Origin: Burkholderiales bacterium
GTDB taxonomy: Bacteria; Pseudomonadota; Gammaproteobacteria; Burkholderiales; Burkholderiaceae_C
Assembly (NCBI GenBank): GCA_003963115.1
Contig: RXJQ01000004.1
Location: 47,511-111,510 of the forward strand
Reading direction: 5' to 3'
Length of the DNA stretch: 64,000 nucleotides
The notes under the pieces are model-generated. The model had not been told where the DNA came from, searched no databases, and worked only from the letters and a program-made list of their open reading frames with translations. Shown one piece after another: positions 45,336 through 56,089 of this stretch (within the stretch, counting starts at the first letter, position 1; every line of letters starts with the position of its first letter). A program made the translations under genes and the position numbers.

Positions 45336-47009
45336 TCAGAAGCCGCCTCGGTCGTGGTGGGCTTGGGGCGTACCCAGATCCAGTACGCCGTGCGTACGAT
45401 CGAAGGTGGACCCGACCGTGAGGTTGCTGCCTGAAGCTGTTCCCAGCGCCTCGACGATCTCGCCAGCCGCCACCGTGGCGCTGTTGCCATGGCGGTTCTT
45501 GATGGCGGCAGTGTCAGACGTCACCGCGATGCCATGGACCGAGAAAGTGGCCGTGGTGCCACTGACAGACGGTGTCGGTGCGCTGTCGACGATCCCCGCC
45601 ACGCCGGATACGTTGGAGGCGGGTACGATGGTCAGCGACAGAGCCGTGAGCTTGCCGCTGCCGTCAGACTGCGCATTGATCACCGCATGCTGCGACATGC
45701 CTGTCTGGGCCAGATAGGTCTGGAAGTCGCCGATGTTGAACCTCATCAAGGTGCTGTCCGGGCCATGGTTCCACCAGCCGAAGGTGGAGCGGTCAGCCAA
45801 GTGCGTGGATGCATTGACCGTGATGGTCTGGCCCAGCACGCTGACCGTGTAGGTATTGGCATCGCTGCCCGCCGTGATATTGCTGAGGTCGCCTTGCAGG
45901 GCCACGGTCGAGCTGGCTGCGGCGTGCAGCACGGTGAGCTTGCTGACCACGACCGACAAGCCATCCGAGGAGACCGTGCCGGTGACGCGCACGATGTCAC
46001 CCACGGCTGGCAGGCCGGTGGTGGAGGGCAGCGAGGAGGCGTCGACCGTCAGGCCACGCAACACGAAGGTCTTGTTGGCCGAAGAGACGCTGGAGACGCC
46101 GCCTTCCAGCTCGGCTGTGCTGCCGCTGGTGTCGACGGTCACGCGGGCAGCCAGGCGGGCACCACTGGCGGAGAAGGTCGAGGCAGGCAAGCTGGGGGCG
46201 ATGTTGGAAAACACCGAAACCACTTGCCCACTGCTGTAGGCACTGGCACAGCTGCTGGACTGGCCGTTGACGCGGCAGGTGGCCGAGCTCAGGTCCAGGG
46301 TGAGCCCGCCGATGCTGCTGGTGGTGCCGACCGTGATGACACCTTCAGCCTTGAATGCCGCGTTGCCACCGGCATTGCCCGGGTCATCGGAGATGGAAAG
46401 CAAGGTGGCCACGATATTGGCCGCACCGCCCGATGAGCTGCCGGAGAACAGGTAGCCATGGACGGTCACATAGTTGCCCTTGGTCACCGTGCTGCCGTTG
46501 ACCGACGTTGCGCTCAGGCCGGCCTGACCCGTGATGGCGGTGCAACTGCTGCTTTGCGTGGCACAGGCGCGGTGATCGCTGAAAGTGGTGGCTGAGGTGA
46601 GCTGCACGGTCTGGCCCATCACGGTGATGGTGCCGGCGCTGTTGTCGGCGTTGTCGACATAGCCACGTGCCAATGGGTGGATGTGCAACTCGCTGGCCAC
46701 CGGGTTCTGATCGGTGCTGTTGGAGGCCGGCTTCACGTCAACGACCTCGCCGACTTCCAGGGCACTGCTGGCGCTGGTGGTGCCGGTGTCGTCGTCGACC
46801 ACGGTGGCGTGGCTGGTGACGAACTCATGGCCGTTGACGAACACGCTGCCGAAAGCCGTGATGGCCCCTGAGGATGTGGCGCCTGCGCTGGCGCCGGACG
46901 ACGCGCTGTTGCTGGCAGATGAGCCACCTCCGCCGCCACCGCAGGCAGAGAGTCCCAGAACGACGCTTGCAGGCAAAGCCCACAGCAAGTGCTTGGATGT
47001 CAGTCTCAT
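45336..47009 (-). CDS. DUF5666 repeat lipoprotein
   Basis: This 557-aa lipoprotein has a signal ending LGLSAC followed by a Gly/Ser-rich linker. The body holds several DUF5666 beta-barrel-like repeats: AFGSVFVNGHEFVTSHATVV, YVDNADNSAGTITVMGQTV, AELEGGVSSVSSANKTFVL and VALQGDLSNITAGSDANTY start successive units of ~90 residues, each followed by a VGDIVRVTG-like strand. It is probably anchored at the outer membrane. The function of the family is unknown. The start is taken at 47009 because the signal begins there. Confidence 0.85.
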   Translation of the reverse strand: MRLTSKHLLWALPASVVLGLSACGGGGGGSSASNSASSGASAGATSSGAITAFGSVFVNGHEFVTSHATVVDDDTGTTSASSALEVGEVVDVKPASNSTDQNPVASELHIHPLARGYVDNADNSAGTITVMGQTVQLTSATTFSDHRACATQSSSCTAITGQAGLSATSVNGSTVTKGNYVTVHGYLFSGSSSGGAANIVATLLSISDDPGNAGGNAAFKAEGVITVGTTSSIGGLTLDLSSATCRVNGQSSSCASAYSSGQVVSVFSNIAPSLPASTFSASGARLAARVTVDTSGSTAELEGGVSSVSSANKTFVLRGLTVDASSLPSTTGLPAVGDIVRVTGTVSSDGLSVVVSKLTVLHAAASSTVALQGDLSNITAGSDANTYTVSVLGQTITVNASTHLADRSTFGWWNHGPDSTLMRFNIGDFQTYLAQTGMSQHAVINAQSDGSGKLTALSLTIVPASNVSGVAGIVDSAPTPSVSGTTATFSVHGIAVTSDTAAIKNRHGNSATVAAGEIVEALGTASGSNLTVGSTFDRTHGVLDLGTPQAHHDRGGF

Positions 47010-47141
47010 CTTGTACTCCACACGTGGCAAGCCGGCGGGGCGGCGATGGGGCGAACTATGTGACGTGCGTGTAAAGGCTTTGTTGCCCGTTCGAGGGCTG
47101 TCCAGTAACAGGATGTGACCTAATCATGGGCCGTGATGTGT

Positions 47142-48035
47142 TCACGCCAAAGGCGTACCTGTGGTCGTGCCGCTGGAGAAGAAAGACCACTCCAGCAACG
47201 CCACATAGCCGTCCTGGCAGGCGACGACCATGCGCAGACTGTCTGCATGCACGACGCTGCCCAGGCGCGCTTGATGTGTGGCATGCCACGTGATCGCGCG
47301 TTTGACGTGAACGGGCACACCATTGACCTGAGCTAGGCATTGGAGGGCACCGAAGGCACGCAACTGCCGTGAGATCTGTGCGCAGCTGGTGGTGAAGTCC
47401 AGGGTTCGGTCTTCGTCGGACCAGAAGCCGACGTAGTGTCCACCTTCTTGAGGCTGGGCTGTTTGCCAGAGCCCTTCGAAGTCATTGGCAAGCTGTTCGG
47501 CCAGCGTGCGCGCGGCCATCTGGATCTTCAAGTCCAGGCTGTCGAGGCATTCATCGGCGGGCATGGCGAACAGGGTTTGGGCAAGGATGTCGCCGCTGTC
47601 GAACTCGGCTTCGAGCTTGTGGCAGCTGACACCCCATTGCGCTTGCTGATCGAGGATGGCCCAGACCTGCGGAAAAGGGCCACGGTAGCTTGGCAAAGGG
47701 GAAGGGTGAAAGTTGACGGCATAGCGCAGGTAAGGACGCCAGTCACCAATGCGCCAGGGGTAGCTGGCCACGATGAGGGCATCGCAGTCGGCACGTTGCA
47801 GATCGAGCAAGGCGGCATCATCCAGCCTTGACAACTGGATCTGCATGCCCAGTGCCTGCGCGCGTGCAATGACGGCCTTGTTGCTATGCAGGCGCTCGTC
47901 GGTGGGCACGGTGAACAACTTATGGGGCAGCCAGCCTTTGGCGACAAAGGCCTCCAGCACGGGCAGGTAGCGGTCCGTGGCCGTGATGGCAAAGCGCTTG
48001 TGCGCGGTAGAAGGCGTGTATGAGGGCGTGTTCAT
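47142..48035 (-). CDS. formyltransferase-fold protein
   Basis: The 297-aa protein has the formyltransferase catalytic signature: VNFHPSPLPSYRGPFPQVWAIL holds the Asn-His pair, and EAEFDSGDIL the Asp. The C-terminal domain is OB-like but short. It resembles methionyl-tRNA formyltransferase and ArnA-type sugar formyltransferases, yet its N-terminus (ATDRYLPVLEAFVAKGWLPH) is atypical, so the acceptor is unknown. It overlaps the upstream lipoprotein gene by four bases and precedes the DUF5666 gene by 130 nt. Confidence 0.82.
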   Translation of the reverse strand: MNTPSYTPSTAHKRFAITATDRYLPVLEAFVAKGWLPHKLFTVPTDERLHSNKAVIARAQALGMQIQLSRLDDAALLDLQRADCDALIVASYPWRIGDWRPYLRYAVNFHPSPLPSYRGPFPQVWAILDQQAQWGVSCHKLEAEFDSGDILAQTLFAMPADECLDSLDLKIQMAARTLAEQLANDFEGLWQTAQPQEGGHYVGFWSDEDRTLDFTTSCAQISRQLRAFGALQCLAQVNGVPVHVKRAITWHATHQARLGSVVHADSLRMVVACQDGYVALLEWSFFSSGTTTGTPLA

Positions 48036-48265
48036 TTGGACAGCCAGTCGCCTTTGTAGATCAGCATGAACTTGTCGCCTTGCGGCATGCCGCCAGTCGG
48101 CCGAACTTCGTCCAGAGGCTCGGTGGCCAGCTCCTGCCGTGGGGGGGAGCCCTGTGCTTCAAAGCGCTGCACTTGCCGCGCATCCAGAGCCGGTGTTCGA
48201 GGGCTGCTGCAAGCGGTGAGCATCAAGGCCAACATGGCAGACAAAATGGCTGTCTTTCGAGTCAT
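48032..48265 (-). CDS. small lipoprotein of unknown function
   Basis: The 77-aa product has a lipobox (LALMLTAC, Cys ~19) and a short hydrophilic body ending GGMPQGDKFMLIYKGDWLSK. Start 48265 gives a proper signal; a longer frame from 48286 adds seven residues. It overlaps the formyltransferase-like gene (TCAT on the plus strand), so the two are co-translated. No family is recognised. Confidence 0.65.
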   Translation of the reverse strand: MTRKTAILSAMLALMLTACSSPRTPALDARQVQRFEAQGSPPRQELATEPLDEVRPTGGMPQGDKFMLIYKGDWLSK

Positions 48266-48431
48266 GTCTGGATGCTGGGTTGTCAATGTAAAGCTTTCGT
48301 TGCTGGCCAGTTAAGGCGGACTTTGCCTTGGCTGGCCGTGCACGTGACATTCGCGGCGGATACCATGTCCCTTCGTGTCATCTGTATCCATACGTGGCCG
48401 CCCCATTGCTGCCCTGTTCTGTCATCCGACC

Positions 48432-49832
48432 ATGAAAAACAACGACATCTCCAGCTTCATCGCCAGCCATCGGGAAACTCAAAGGGGCAAGACCGTCATT
48501 TGGGTTTTGCCGTTCGTGCTGGTGTTGGCCGGTAGCGGCATCTGGTGGTGGAAGCACAAGGCTGGTGGTGCCAATGGGGCCGAGGCCAGTACCGCCAGCC
48601 AGGCAGGTGGCGGTGGTGGGCGCCGTATGGGCGGTGGCGGGCAGGGGCCGCAGCCGGTGTCCGTGATGCCGGTGGCCCGTCGTGACGTGCACGTGCAGGT
48701 CTCCGCGGTAGGGACATTCACAGCATCGAATACGGCCGTGGTGCATGCCCAGGTCAGCGGCGTGTTGCAGGCCTTGCATTTCAAGGAAGGCCGGCAAGTA
48801 AGGGCCGGGCAGACGCTGGCCCAGATCGATCCGCGCGCCTTCCAGGCCAGCTTGAGTCAGGCCGAAGGCACCCTGGCACGGGACAAGGCCCAGCTGGACA
48901 ATGCCAGGTTGGATTTGGAGCGCTACAAGGGCCTGCTGGCCAAGGATGCCGTGCCCAAGCAGCAGCTGGACACGCAAGAGGCGCTGGTGCGGCAACTGGA
49001 AGGCACGGTCAAGACGGATCAGGCCTCCGTGGAGTCGGCGCGTCTGCAACTCACCTACACGCGTGTGCTGGCGCCCATCCCTGGTCGGGTGGGGCTCAAG
49101 CAGGTCGATGTGGGCAATGTGGTGCAGCCGGCTGACGCCAATGGCATCGTGAGCATCACGCAAACCAGGCCGATGGCGCTGATCTTTGCGGTACCGTCCA
49201 ATGTACTGCCCAAGCTCACAGCTGGCTTGAAGTCGGGGCAGGCGCTGAACGTGCAGGCCCTGGATCGCAACAGCCGAGAGATGCTGGCGCAAGGGCGGGT
49301 AGACACGATTGACAACGCCATCGACACGACGACGGACACCATCAAGGTCAAGGCGCTGTTTCCCAACACGGACGACAGCCTTTTTCCCAACCAGGCCGTG
49401 AGCGTGGCGCTGCAGGTCGACACCCTGCACGATGCGCTGGCCGTGCCGCCGGCAGCGGTACTGCGTGGCACCAAGGGCTATTACGTCTACGTGGTGGGCA
49501 AGGACAGCCAGGTCACGACCAGGGTGGTCAAGCCTGGCCCGGTCGATGGCAACTGGATGGCCGTGGAAGGCGAGCTGCATGTGGGTGAACGCGTTGTCAT
49601 CGATGGCGTGGACCGTTTGCGCGAGGGCGCGAAGGTGGAGGTGATCGCGGCCGACCCGAAGCAGCGGGCGGGCGCCAGCGCGCCGGCCGATGGTGGCCAG
49701 CAGCGCAACCGCCTGGCCAATCTGCCGCCCGAGGTGGCCGAGAAGATCAAGGCCATGAGCCCGGACGAGCGCCGGGCATGGTTCCAGCAGCACCGAGGCG
49801 AGCTCAACAAGGCCAGCGGCGCAGCCAACTGA
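48432..49832 (+). CDS. mdtA: MdtA-type RND adaptor
   Basis: This adaptor (466 aa from ATG 48432) has one N-terminal membrane helix (VIWVLPFVLVLAGSGIWWW), a Gly-rich linker (GGGGGRRMGGGGQG), then lipoyl, coiled-coil and barrel parts: HVQVSAVGTFTASNTAVVHA, LKQVDVGNVVQPADANGIVS. The C-terminal ~55 residues (NRLANLPPEVAEKIKAMSPDERRAWFQQH) form an extra helical segment. It joins the MdtB/MdtC heterotrimer to the outer-membrane factor encoded four genes on. Confidence 0.9.
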   Translation: MKNNDISSFIASHRETQRGKTVIWVLPFVLVLAGSGIWWWKHKAGGANGAEASTASQAGGGGGRRMGGGGQGPQPVSVMPVARRDVHVQVSAVGTFTASNTAVVHAQVSGVLQALHFKEGRQVRAGQTLAQIDPRAFQASLSQAEGTLARDKAQLDNARLDLERYKGLLAKDAVPKQQLDTQEALVRQLEGTVKTDQASVESARLQLTYTRVLAPIPGRVGLKQVDVGNVVQPADANGIVSITQTRPMALIFAVPSNVLPKLTAGLKSGQALNVQALDRNSREMLAQGRVDTIDNAIDTTTDTIKVKALFPNTDDSLFPNQAVSVALQVDTLHDALAVPPAAVLRGTKGYYVYVVGKDSQVTTRVVKPGPVDGNWMAVEGELHVGERVVIDGVDRLREGAKVEVIAADPKQRAGASAPADGGQQRNRLANLPPEVAEKIKAMSPDERRAWFQQHRGELNKASGAAN

Positions 49833-49844
49833 TCGCGGGCCCTC

Positions 49845-52800
49845 ATGAATCCATCACGCATTTTCATCGAGCGGCCGGTGGCGACGTCGCTGCTCATGCT
49901 GGCCATTTTGCTGGCCGGTTTGCTGGCCTATCGGCTCCTGCCTCTGTCGGCGCTGCCCGAGGTCGACTATCCCACCATCGAGGTGACCACGCTCTACCCC
50001 GGGGCCAGCCCCGATGTGATGGCCACCACGGTGACGGCGCCGCTGGAGCGCCAGTTCGGCCAGATGCCCGGGCTCAACCAGATGACGTCCACCAGCTCGG
50101 GCGGGGCCAGCGTCATCACCTTGCGTTTCTCATTGGGATTGTCGCTGGACGTGGCCGAGCAGGAGGTCCAGGCGGCCATCAACGCGGGCAGCAACCTCCT
50201 GCCCAGCGACCTGCCCATGCCGCCGGTCTACAGCAAGGTCAACCCGGCCGATGCGCCTGTGCTGACGATCGCCATCACCTCGCCATCACTGCCCATCATC
50301 AAACTGCACGATCTGGTGGAGAACCGCCTGGCGCCCAAGTTGTCGCAGGTTGATGGGGTGGGGCTGGTGAGCATTGCCGGCGGGCGTCGTCCTGCTGTGC
50401 GTATCCAGGCCAATCCGCAGACACTGGCCTCGCTGGGCTTGTCGCTGGACGATGTGCGCACCGCGATCGCGGCGGCCAACGTCAACCAGGCCAAGGGCAG
50501 CTTCGATGGCTCGCAACGCGCCTCGACCATCGATGCCAACGACCAGCTCAAGTCCGCAGCCGAATACCAGGACCTGATCATCGCCTGGAAGGGCGGCCGG
50601 CCGATCCGGCTGCGTGATGTGGGTCAGATCGTCGATGACGCGGAGAACCTGCGTCTGGCGGCATGGTCTGACAGGTCGCCCGCCATCATCCTCAATGTGC
50701 AGCGTCAACCTGGCGCAAACGTGATCCAGACGGTGGACCGCGTCAAGGCCTTGCTGCCCAAGCTGCAGTCTTCTCTGCCGGCCTCGGTGGACGTGCAAGT
50801 GGTGGCAGACCGCACCGTCACCATCCGTGCCTCGGTGGAGGACACGCAGTTCGAACTGCTGCTGTCCATCGCCCTGGTTGTGATGGTGATCTTCCTGTTC
50901 CTGCGCAGCCCCAGCGCCACGCTCATTCCGAGTGTGGCCGTGCCGCTGTCACTGGTGGGCACTTTCGGGGTCATGTACCTGGCGGGCTTCTCGATCAATA
51001 ACCTGACGCTAATGGCGCTGACCATCTCCACAGGCTTCGTGGTGGATGACGCCATCGTGATGATCGAGAACATCGCGCGTTTCGTGGAAGAAGGTGACAG
51101 CCCCATGGCGGCTGCGCTCAAGGGCAGCAAGCAGATCGGCTTCACCATCATTTCGCTGACGGTGTCCCTGATCGCGGTGCTCATCCCCCTGCTGTTCATG
51201 GGCGATGTCGTTGGCCGGCTCTTCCATGAGTTCGCCATCACGCTGGCGGTGTCCATCCTGATCTCGGCCTTCGTGTCCCTGACGCTCACGCCCATGATGA
51301 GCGCCCGCCTGCTGCGGCCTGAGCACGAACAGCAACACGGCAAGCTCGGGGCATGGAGCGCCAAGGCTTTCGACGGCATGGTGGAAGCTTACGGTCGGGG
51401 CCTCAACTGGGTGCTGGATCGGCCCAAGACGACCATGCTGGTGTTTGCCTTGACCGTGCTCCTCACGGCAGGGCTGTACATGCTGGTGCCCAAAGGCTTC
51501 TTTCCGATCCAGGACACGGGCCTGGTCCAGGTGATCACCGAAGCCACGCAGACGACCTCGTTCGATGCGATGTCGACGCGCCAGCAGGCCGTGGCCGATG
51601 GCATCCTGAAGGACGCCGATGTCGATCACCTGACATCCTTCATCGGTGTGGATGGGGCCAACCCTACGCTCAACACCGGGCGCATGCAGATCACGCTCAA
51701 GCCTTTCGAGCAGCGCCACGCCTCGGCTGAAGAGATCATCCAGCGCCTGACGCAGGCCACATCGCGCATTCCGGGCATCACGGCCTATATGCAGCCTGTG
51801 CAAGACCTGACGATCGAGGACAAGGTCTCGAAGACGCAGTACCAGTTCCTGCTGAGCTCGCCCGATTCATCAGACTTGCCCAAGGCCGTGAATGGGCTGA
51901 TGGCCCGATTGAAGGACCTGCCCGAGATCGCAGATGTGGCCACCGATCTGCAGGATCAGGGGCAGCAGGCCTATCTGCAGATCGACCGTGAAGCCGCGGG
52001 CCGGCTGGGTGTGACGGTGGCGGCCATTGACACGGCGCTCTACAACGCCTTTGGCCAGCGGCTGATCTCGACGATCTACACGCAGTCCAGCCAGTACCGT
52101 GTGGTGCTGGAGGCCGGCAGCGCGTTTCGCCGTGGGCCGCGTGCGCTCGAAGGCCTGTATGTGCCGGGCAGCAGCGTGGCGGCCAATGGCACGGTCACGG
52201 CCACGCAGGTGCCGATGAACGCGGTCGCGCAGATCGCCGAACGGCCCGCTGCGCTGGCGGTCAACCATGTGGCGCAGTTTCCTTCGGCCACGATCTCGTT
52301 CAACCTGGCGCCCGGCCATGCGCTGGGTGACGCGGTGGACGCCATCAAGGCGCAAGAGGCGCAACTGGATCTGCCGCTCAGCGTGGAGACGAGCTTTCAG
52401 GGCGCGGCCGAGGCCTTCCGCGCTTCCTTGACGAGCACCTTGCTGCTCGTTCTGGCGGCGGTGGTCACCATGTACATCGTGCTGGGCGTGCTGTATGAGA
52501 GCTACATCCACCCGGTCACCATCCTGTCGACGCTGCCCTCGGCTGGGCTGGGTGCCCTGGTGGCCCTGTTGATGGCCCGCCTGGACCTGGGCATCGTGGG
52601 CATCATCGGCATCGTGCTGCTGATCGGCATCGTCAAGAAGAACGCGATCATGATGATCGACTTCGCGCTGGAGGCCCAACGCGATCAGGGCCTGGGTGCG
52701 CGCGAGGCCATCCACCAGGCTTGCCTGCTGCGATTCAGGCCCATCTTGATGACGACGATGGCGGCCTTGCTTGGTGCCTTGCCGCTGATGCTGGGTACGG

Positions 52801-52967
52801 GCGTGGGGCACGAGATGCGCCATCCGCTGGGCGTGACCATGGTCGGCGGCCTCATCGTCAGCCAGTTGCTGACCTTGTTCAGCACACCCGTGATCTACCT
52901 TGGTTTTGCCAGCCTGGCTGAGCGTTTTGCTCGTCGACGAGCGGTGACGGGGCAGGAGCCGGCATGA
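49845..52967 (+). CDS. mdtB: MdtB-type RND multidrug permease
   Basis: The 1040-aa pump opens [20 protein letters not shown], followed by [19 protein letters not shown]. The proton-relay motif [18 protein letters not shown] is intact, as is the TM11-12 segment [20 protein letters not shown]. It works with the next gene's product as a B2C heterotrimer in E. coli-type MdtABC, which exports bile salts, novobiocin and similar compounds. It overlaps mdtC by four bases. Confidence 0.92.
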   Translation: MNPSRIFIERPVATSLLMLAILLAGLLAYRLLPLSALPEVDYPTIEVTTLYPGASPDVMATTVTAPLERQFGQMPGLNQMTSTSSGGASVITLRFSLGLSLDVAEQEVQAAINAGSNLLPSDLPMPPVYSKVNPADAPVLTIAITSPSLPIIKLHDLVENRLAPKLSQVDGVGLVSIAGGRRPAVRIQANPQTLASLGLSLDDVRTAIAAANVNQAKGSFDGSQRASTIDANDQLKSAAEYQDLIIAWKGGRPIRLRDVGQIVDDAENLRLAAWSDRSPAIILNVQRQPGANVIQTVDRVKALLPKLQSSLPASVDVQVVADRTVTIRASVEDTQFELLLSIALVVMVIFLFLRSPSATLIPSVAVPLSLVGTFGVMYLAGFSINNLTLMALTISTGFVVDDAIVMIENIARFVEEGDSPMAAALKGSKQIGFTIISLTVSLIAVLIPLLFMGDVVGRLFHEFAITLAVSILISAFVSLTLTPMMSARLLRPEHEQQHGKLGAWSAKAFDGMVEAYGRGLNWVLDRPKTTMLVFALTVLLTAGLYMLVPKGFFPIQDTGLVQVITEATQTTSFDAMSTRQQAVADGILKDADVDHLTSFIGVDGANPTLNTGRMQITLKPFEQRHASAEEIIQRLTQATSRIPGITAYMQPVQDLTIEDKVSKTQYQFLLSSPDSSDLPKAVNGLMARLKDLPEIADVATDLQDQGQQAYLQIDREAAGRLGVTVAAIDTALYNAFGQRLISTIYTQSSQYRVVLEAGSAFRRGPRALEGLYVPGSSVAANGTVTATQVPMNAVAQIAERPAALAVNHVAQFPSATISFNLAPGHALGDAVDAIKAQEAQLDLPLSVETSFQGAAEAFRASLTSTLLLVLAAVVTMYIVLGVLYESYIHPVTILSTLPSAGLGALVALLMARLDLGIVGIIGIVLLIGIVKKNAIMMIDFALEAQRDQGLGAREAIHQACLLRFRPILMTTMAALLGALPLMLGTGVGHEMRHPLGVTMVGGLIVSQLLTLFSTPVIYLGFASLAERFARRRAVTGQEPA

Positions 52968-55900
52968 ACATCTCCGCGCCTTTCATCGCGCGGCCAGTGG
53001 CCACGACCCTGCTCACCGTCGGGGTGATGCTGGCGGGCATTCTCGGGTTTCAGCTGCTGCCGATCGCACCCCTGCCTCAGGTCGACTTTCCCACCATCTC
53101 GGTCAGCGCCTCCTTGCCTGGCGCGAACCCGGACACCATGGCCGCCACGGTGGCCACGCCGCTGGAGCGGGCGCTGGGCACCATCGCCGGCGTCAACGAG
53201 ATCACCTCGCGTTCATCGCTGGGCTCGACCAGCATCACCTTGCAGTTCGACCTGAGCCGTGATATCGACGGCGCCGCCCGCGATGTGCAGGCCGCCATCA
53301 ATGCGGCGCGCACGCTCTTGCCCACCGGCATGCCCAGCAACCCGACCTATCGCAAGGTGAACCCGGCTGATGCGCCCATCCTGATCCTGTCGCTGACCTC
53401 GCAGACTCTGTCGCGCGGCCAGATGTACGACGCGGCCTCGACGGTGCTGGCGCAGCGCCTGTCGCAGGTGGAAGGCGTGGGGCAGGTGAACGTGGGCGGT
53501 GGCGCCTTGCCGGCCGTGCGCGTCGAGCTGGATCCCGACAAGCTGGCATCCAAGGGTATCGCGCTCGACAACGTGCGTCTGGCCCTGACAGCCACCAATG
53601 CCAACCGGCCCAAGGGTGCTGTGGAGAACGATGGCCGCTACTGGCAGGTCGCGGCCAATGACCAGGCTCGCACGGCCGATGAATACGCGCCCGTGATCCT
53701 TGGTTATCGCGATGGCGCAGCCGTGCGGCTGCGTGATGTGGCCGAGGTCACGGATTCCGTGCAGGACATCCGCAATTACGGCCTGGCCAATGGCAAGCCC
53801 GCCATCCTGCTTTTCGTTATGAAGGAGCCGGGGGCCAACGTCATCGAGACGGTGGAGCGTATTCGGGCCGTGTTGCCGCGCTTGCAAGCGTCCATCCCGC
53901 CAGCCATCGAGCTCAACATCGTCAGTGACCGCACGCCAACCATCCGTGCATCGCTGCGTGAAGTGGAGCGGGCCATGGCCATCGCCGTGGGCCTGGTGAT
54001 CCTGGTGGTGCTGCTGTTCCTGCGCAACTGGCGGGCCACGCTGTTGCCCACGGTGGCTGTGCCGGTCTCGCTGGCAGGTACCTTCGGCATGATGTACCTG
54101 CTTGGCTACAGCCTGGACAACCTGTCTGCCATGGCCTTGACCGTGGCCACCGGCTTTGTGGTGGACGATGCCATCGTGGTGGCCGAGAACATCTCGCGGC
54201 ACATCGAGCGTGGGCTGTCGCCCATCGAGGCGGCACTGCAAGGCTCGCGTGAGATTGGTTTCACCGTGGTGTCGATCAGCTTGTCCCTGATCGCCGTCTT
54301 CATCCCCATTTTGCTCATGGGCGGCGTGGTGGGGCGGCTGTTCCGGGAGTTCGCCATGGTGTTGTCCTGCGCGATCCTCGTGTCCATGGTGGTCTCGCTC
54401 ACGGCCACGCCGATGATGGCATCGCGCCTGCTCAAACCCCATCGTGCTCCAGAGGTACGTGATGCAGGTCGACGCCGCGGGCTGGCCGGCCTGGGCTGGC
54501 GCATGCAGCGTGCCTACCGCCGCTCGCTGATCTGGACCTTGCGCCACCAAGGCCTGACCCTGTTGACACTGCTGGGCGTGGTGGCCTTGAACGTGTACCT
54601 CTATGCGGCCATCCCCAAGACCTTCTTTCCTCAGCAGGACACCGGTGTGATCATCGGCAATGTGCAGGCCGACCAGGGCAGCTCGTTCCAGATGATGCGC
54701 AACCGCCTGGACCGATTCATGTCCATCGTGATGACCGACCCCGCGGTGGCTGGCGTGTCAGGCTCCACGGGGGGCGACCAGACCAATACCGCCCGATTTT
54801 TTGTCACGCTCAAACCCCTTGCCCAGCGTGGTGTGTCTGCGGATGGCTTTGTTTCACGCATACGGGGCAAGCTCGCCCATGAGCCTGGTGCCAACCTGTT
54901 CCTCGTGCCGGTACAGGACATCCGCATGGGCGGGCGCCAGACCAACGCGCAGTACCAGTACACCTTGCAGGCCGATGAAATCGACGATCTGCGGACCTGG
55001 GGGCCGCTGGTCCGCAATGCCTTGAGCCAATTGCCTGATCTGGCCGACGTCAACGCCGACCAACAGGACAAGGGCTTGCAGACCTCCTTGATCATCGACC
55101 GGGAGGCTGCGGCGCGACTGGGCGTGTCCGTGTCTACACTGGACAGCACCCTCAACGATGCCTTTGGTCAGCGGCAAGTGGGCGTGATCTACAACCCGCT
55201 CAACCAGTATCGCGTCGTGATGGAGCTGGCGCCCGAGTTCCTGCAAGGCCCGCAAACGCTGCATCGCCTGTATGTGACAAGCAAGGCCGGGCAGCAGGTG
55301 CCGCTGGATGCCTTCACGCGCTTTGAGACAACCAACTCGCCCTTGGCCGTGAACCACCAAAGCGGGGCCCCTGCATCGACCATCAGCTTCAACCTGCCTT
55401 TGGGCGTGTCCTTGTCGCAGGCCACGGAGGCCATCAACCGGGCCATGGGCAAGCTGGGTGTGCCGGTGTCGATCAGAGGCAGCTTTCAGGGCACGGCCAA
55501 CGCATTCCAGCAGTCCTTGTCGTCGCAACCCATGTTGATCGGCGCGGCCATCGTGGCCATCTACCTGGTGCTGGGCATCCTGTATGAAAGCCTGATCCAT
55601 CCGGTGACGATCCTGTCCACGCTGCCCTCGGCCGGGGTGGGCGCCTTGCTGGCCCTGATGCTGTTCAACACGGAATTCTCGATCATCGCCCTGATCGGTG
55701 TGATCCTGCTGATCGGCATCGTCAAGAAGAACGCCATCATGATGATCGACTTCGCCATTGCGCGGCAGAGGCAGGACGCCGGTATCGGCGCGGCGCAGGC
55801 CATCTACAAGGCTGCCTGCCTGCGTGTGCGCCCCATCTTGATGACCACGGTGGCGGCCATCTTTGGTGCCGTGCCTCTGGCGCTGGGGCAGGGTGATGGT

Positions 55901-56083
55901 GCCGAGTTGCGCCAGCCCTTGGGCATGGCCATTGTGGGCGGGCTGATCCTCAGCCAGTTGCTCACGCTCTACACCACACCCGTTGTCTTCGTGCTGATGG
56001 ACAGGCTGAGCGCCCGAAGCCGCCGCGCCAGACGTCAGCGCCGTGCAACGGGCCTTTCGATGCAGTCCGCGCCAGCGGCTTGA
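52964..56083 (+). CDS. mdtC: MdtC-type RND multidrug permease
   Basis: This 1039-aa paralogue of mdtB opens [20 protein letters not shown] with [39 protein letters not shown] is the proton-relay helix. The drug-binding subunit of the heterotrimer is usually MdtC. A basic C-terminal tail ([14 protein letters not shown]) faces the cytoplasm. Confidence 0.92.
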   Translation: MNISAPFIARPVATTLLTVGVMLAGILGFQLLPIAPLPQVDFPTISVSASLPGANPDTMAATVATPLERALGTIAGVNEITSRSSLGSTSITLQFDLSRDIDGAARDVQAAINAARTLLPTGMPSNPTYRKVNPADAPILILSLTSQTLSRGQMYDAASTVLAQRLSQVEGVGQVNVGGGALPAVRVELDPDKLASKGIALDNVRLALTATNANRPKGAVENDGRYWQVAANDQARTADEYAPVILGYRDGAAVRLRDVAEVTDSVQDIRNYGLANGKPAILLFVMKEPGANVIETVERIRAVLPRLQASIPPAIELNIVSDRTPTIRASLREVERAMAIAVGLVILVVLLFLRNWRATLLPTVAVPVSLAGTFGMMYLLGYSLDNLSAMALTVATGFVVDDAIVVAENISRHIERGLSPIEAALQGSREIGFTVVSISLSLIAVFIPILLMGGVVGRLFREFAMVLSCAILVSMVVSLTATPMMASRLLKPHRAPEVRDAGRRRGLAGLGWRMQRAYRRSLIWTLRHQGLTLLTLLGVVALNVYLYAAIPKTFFPQQDTGVIIGNVQADQGSSFQMMRNRLDRFMSIVMTDPAVAGVSGSTGGDQTNTARFFVTLKPLAQRGVSADGFVSRIRGKLAHEPGANLFLVPVQDIRMGGRQTNAQYQYTLQADEIDDLRTWGPLVRNALSQLPDLADVNADQQDKGLQTSLIIDREAAARLGVSVSTLDSTLNDAFGQRQVGVIYNPLNQYRVVMELAPEFLQGPQTLHRLYVTSKAGQQVPLDAFTRFETTNSPLAVNHQSGAPASTISFNLPLGVSLSQATEAINRAMGKLGVPVSIRGSFQGTANAFQQSLSSQPMLIGAAIVAIYLVLGILYESLIHPVTILSTLPSAGVGALLALMLFNTEFSIIALIGVILLIGIVKKNAIMMIDFAIARQRQDAGIGAAQAIYKAACLRVRPILMTTVAAIFGAVPLALGQGDGAELRQPLGMAIVGGLILSQLLTLYTTPVVFVLMDRLSARSRRARRQRRATGLSMQSAPAA

Positions 56084-56089
56084 CGCACC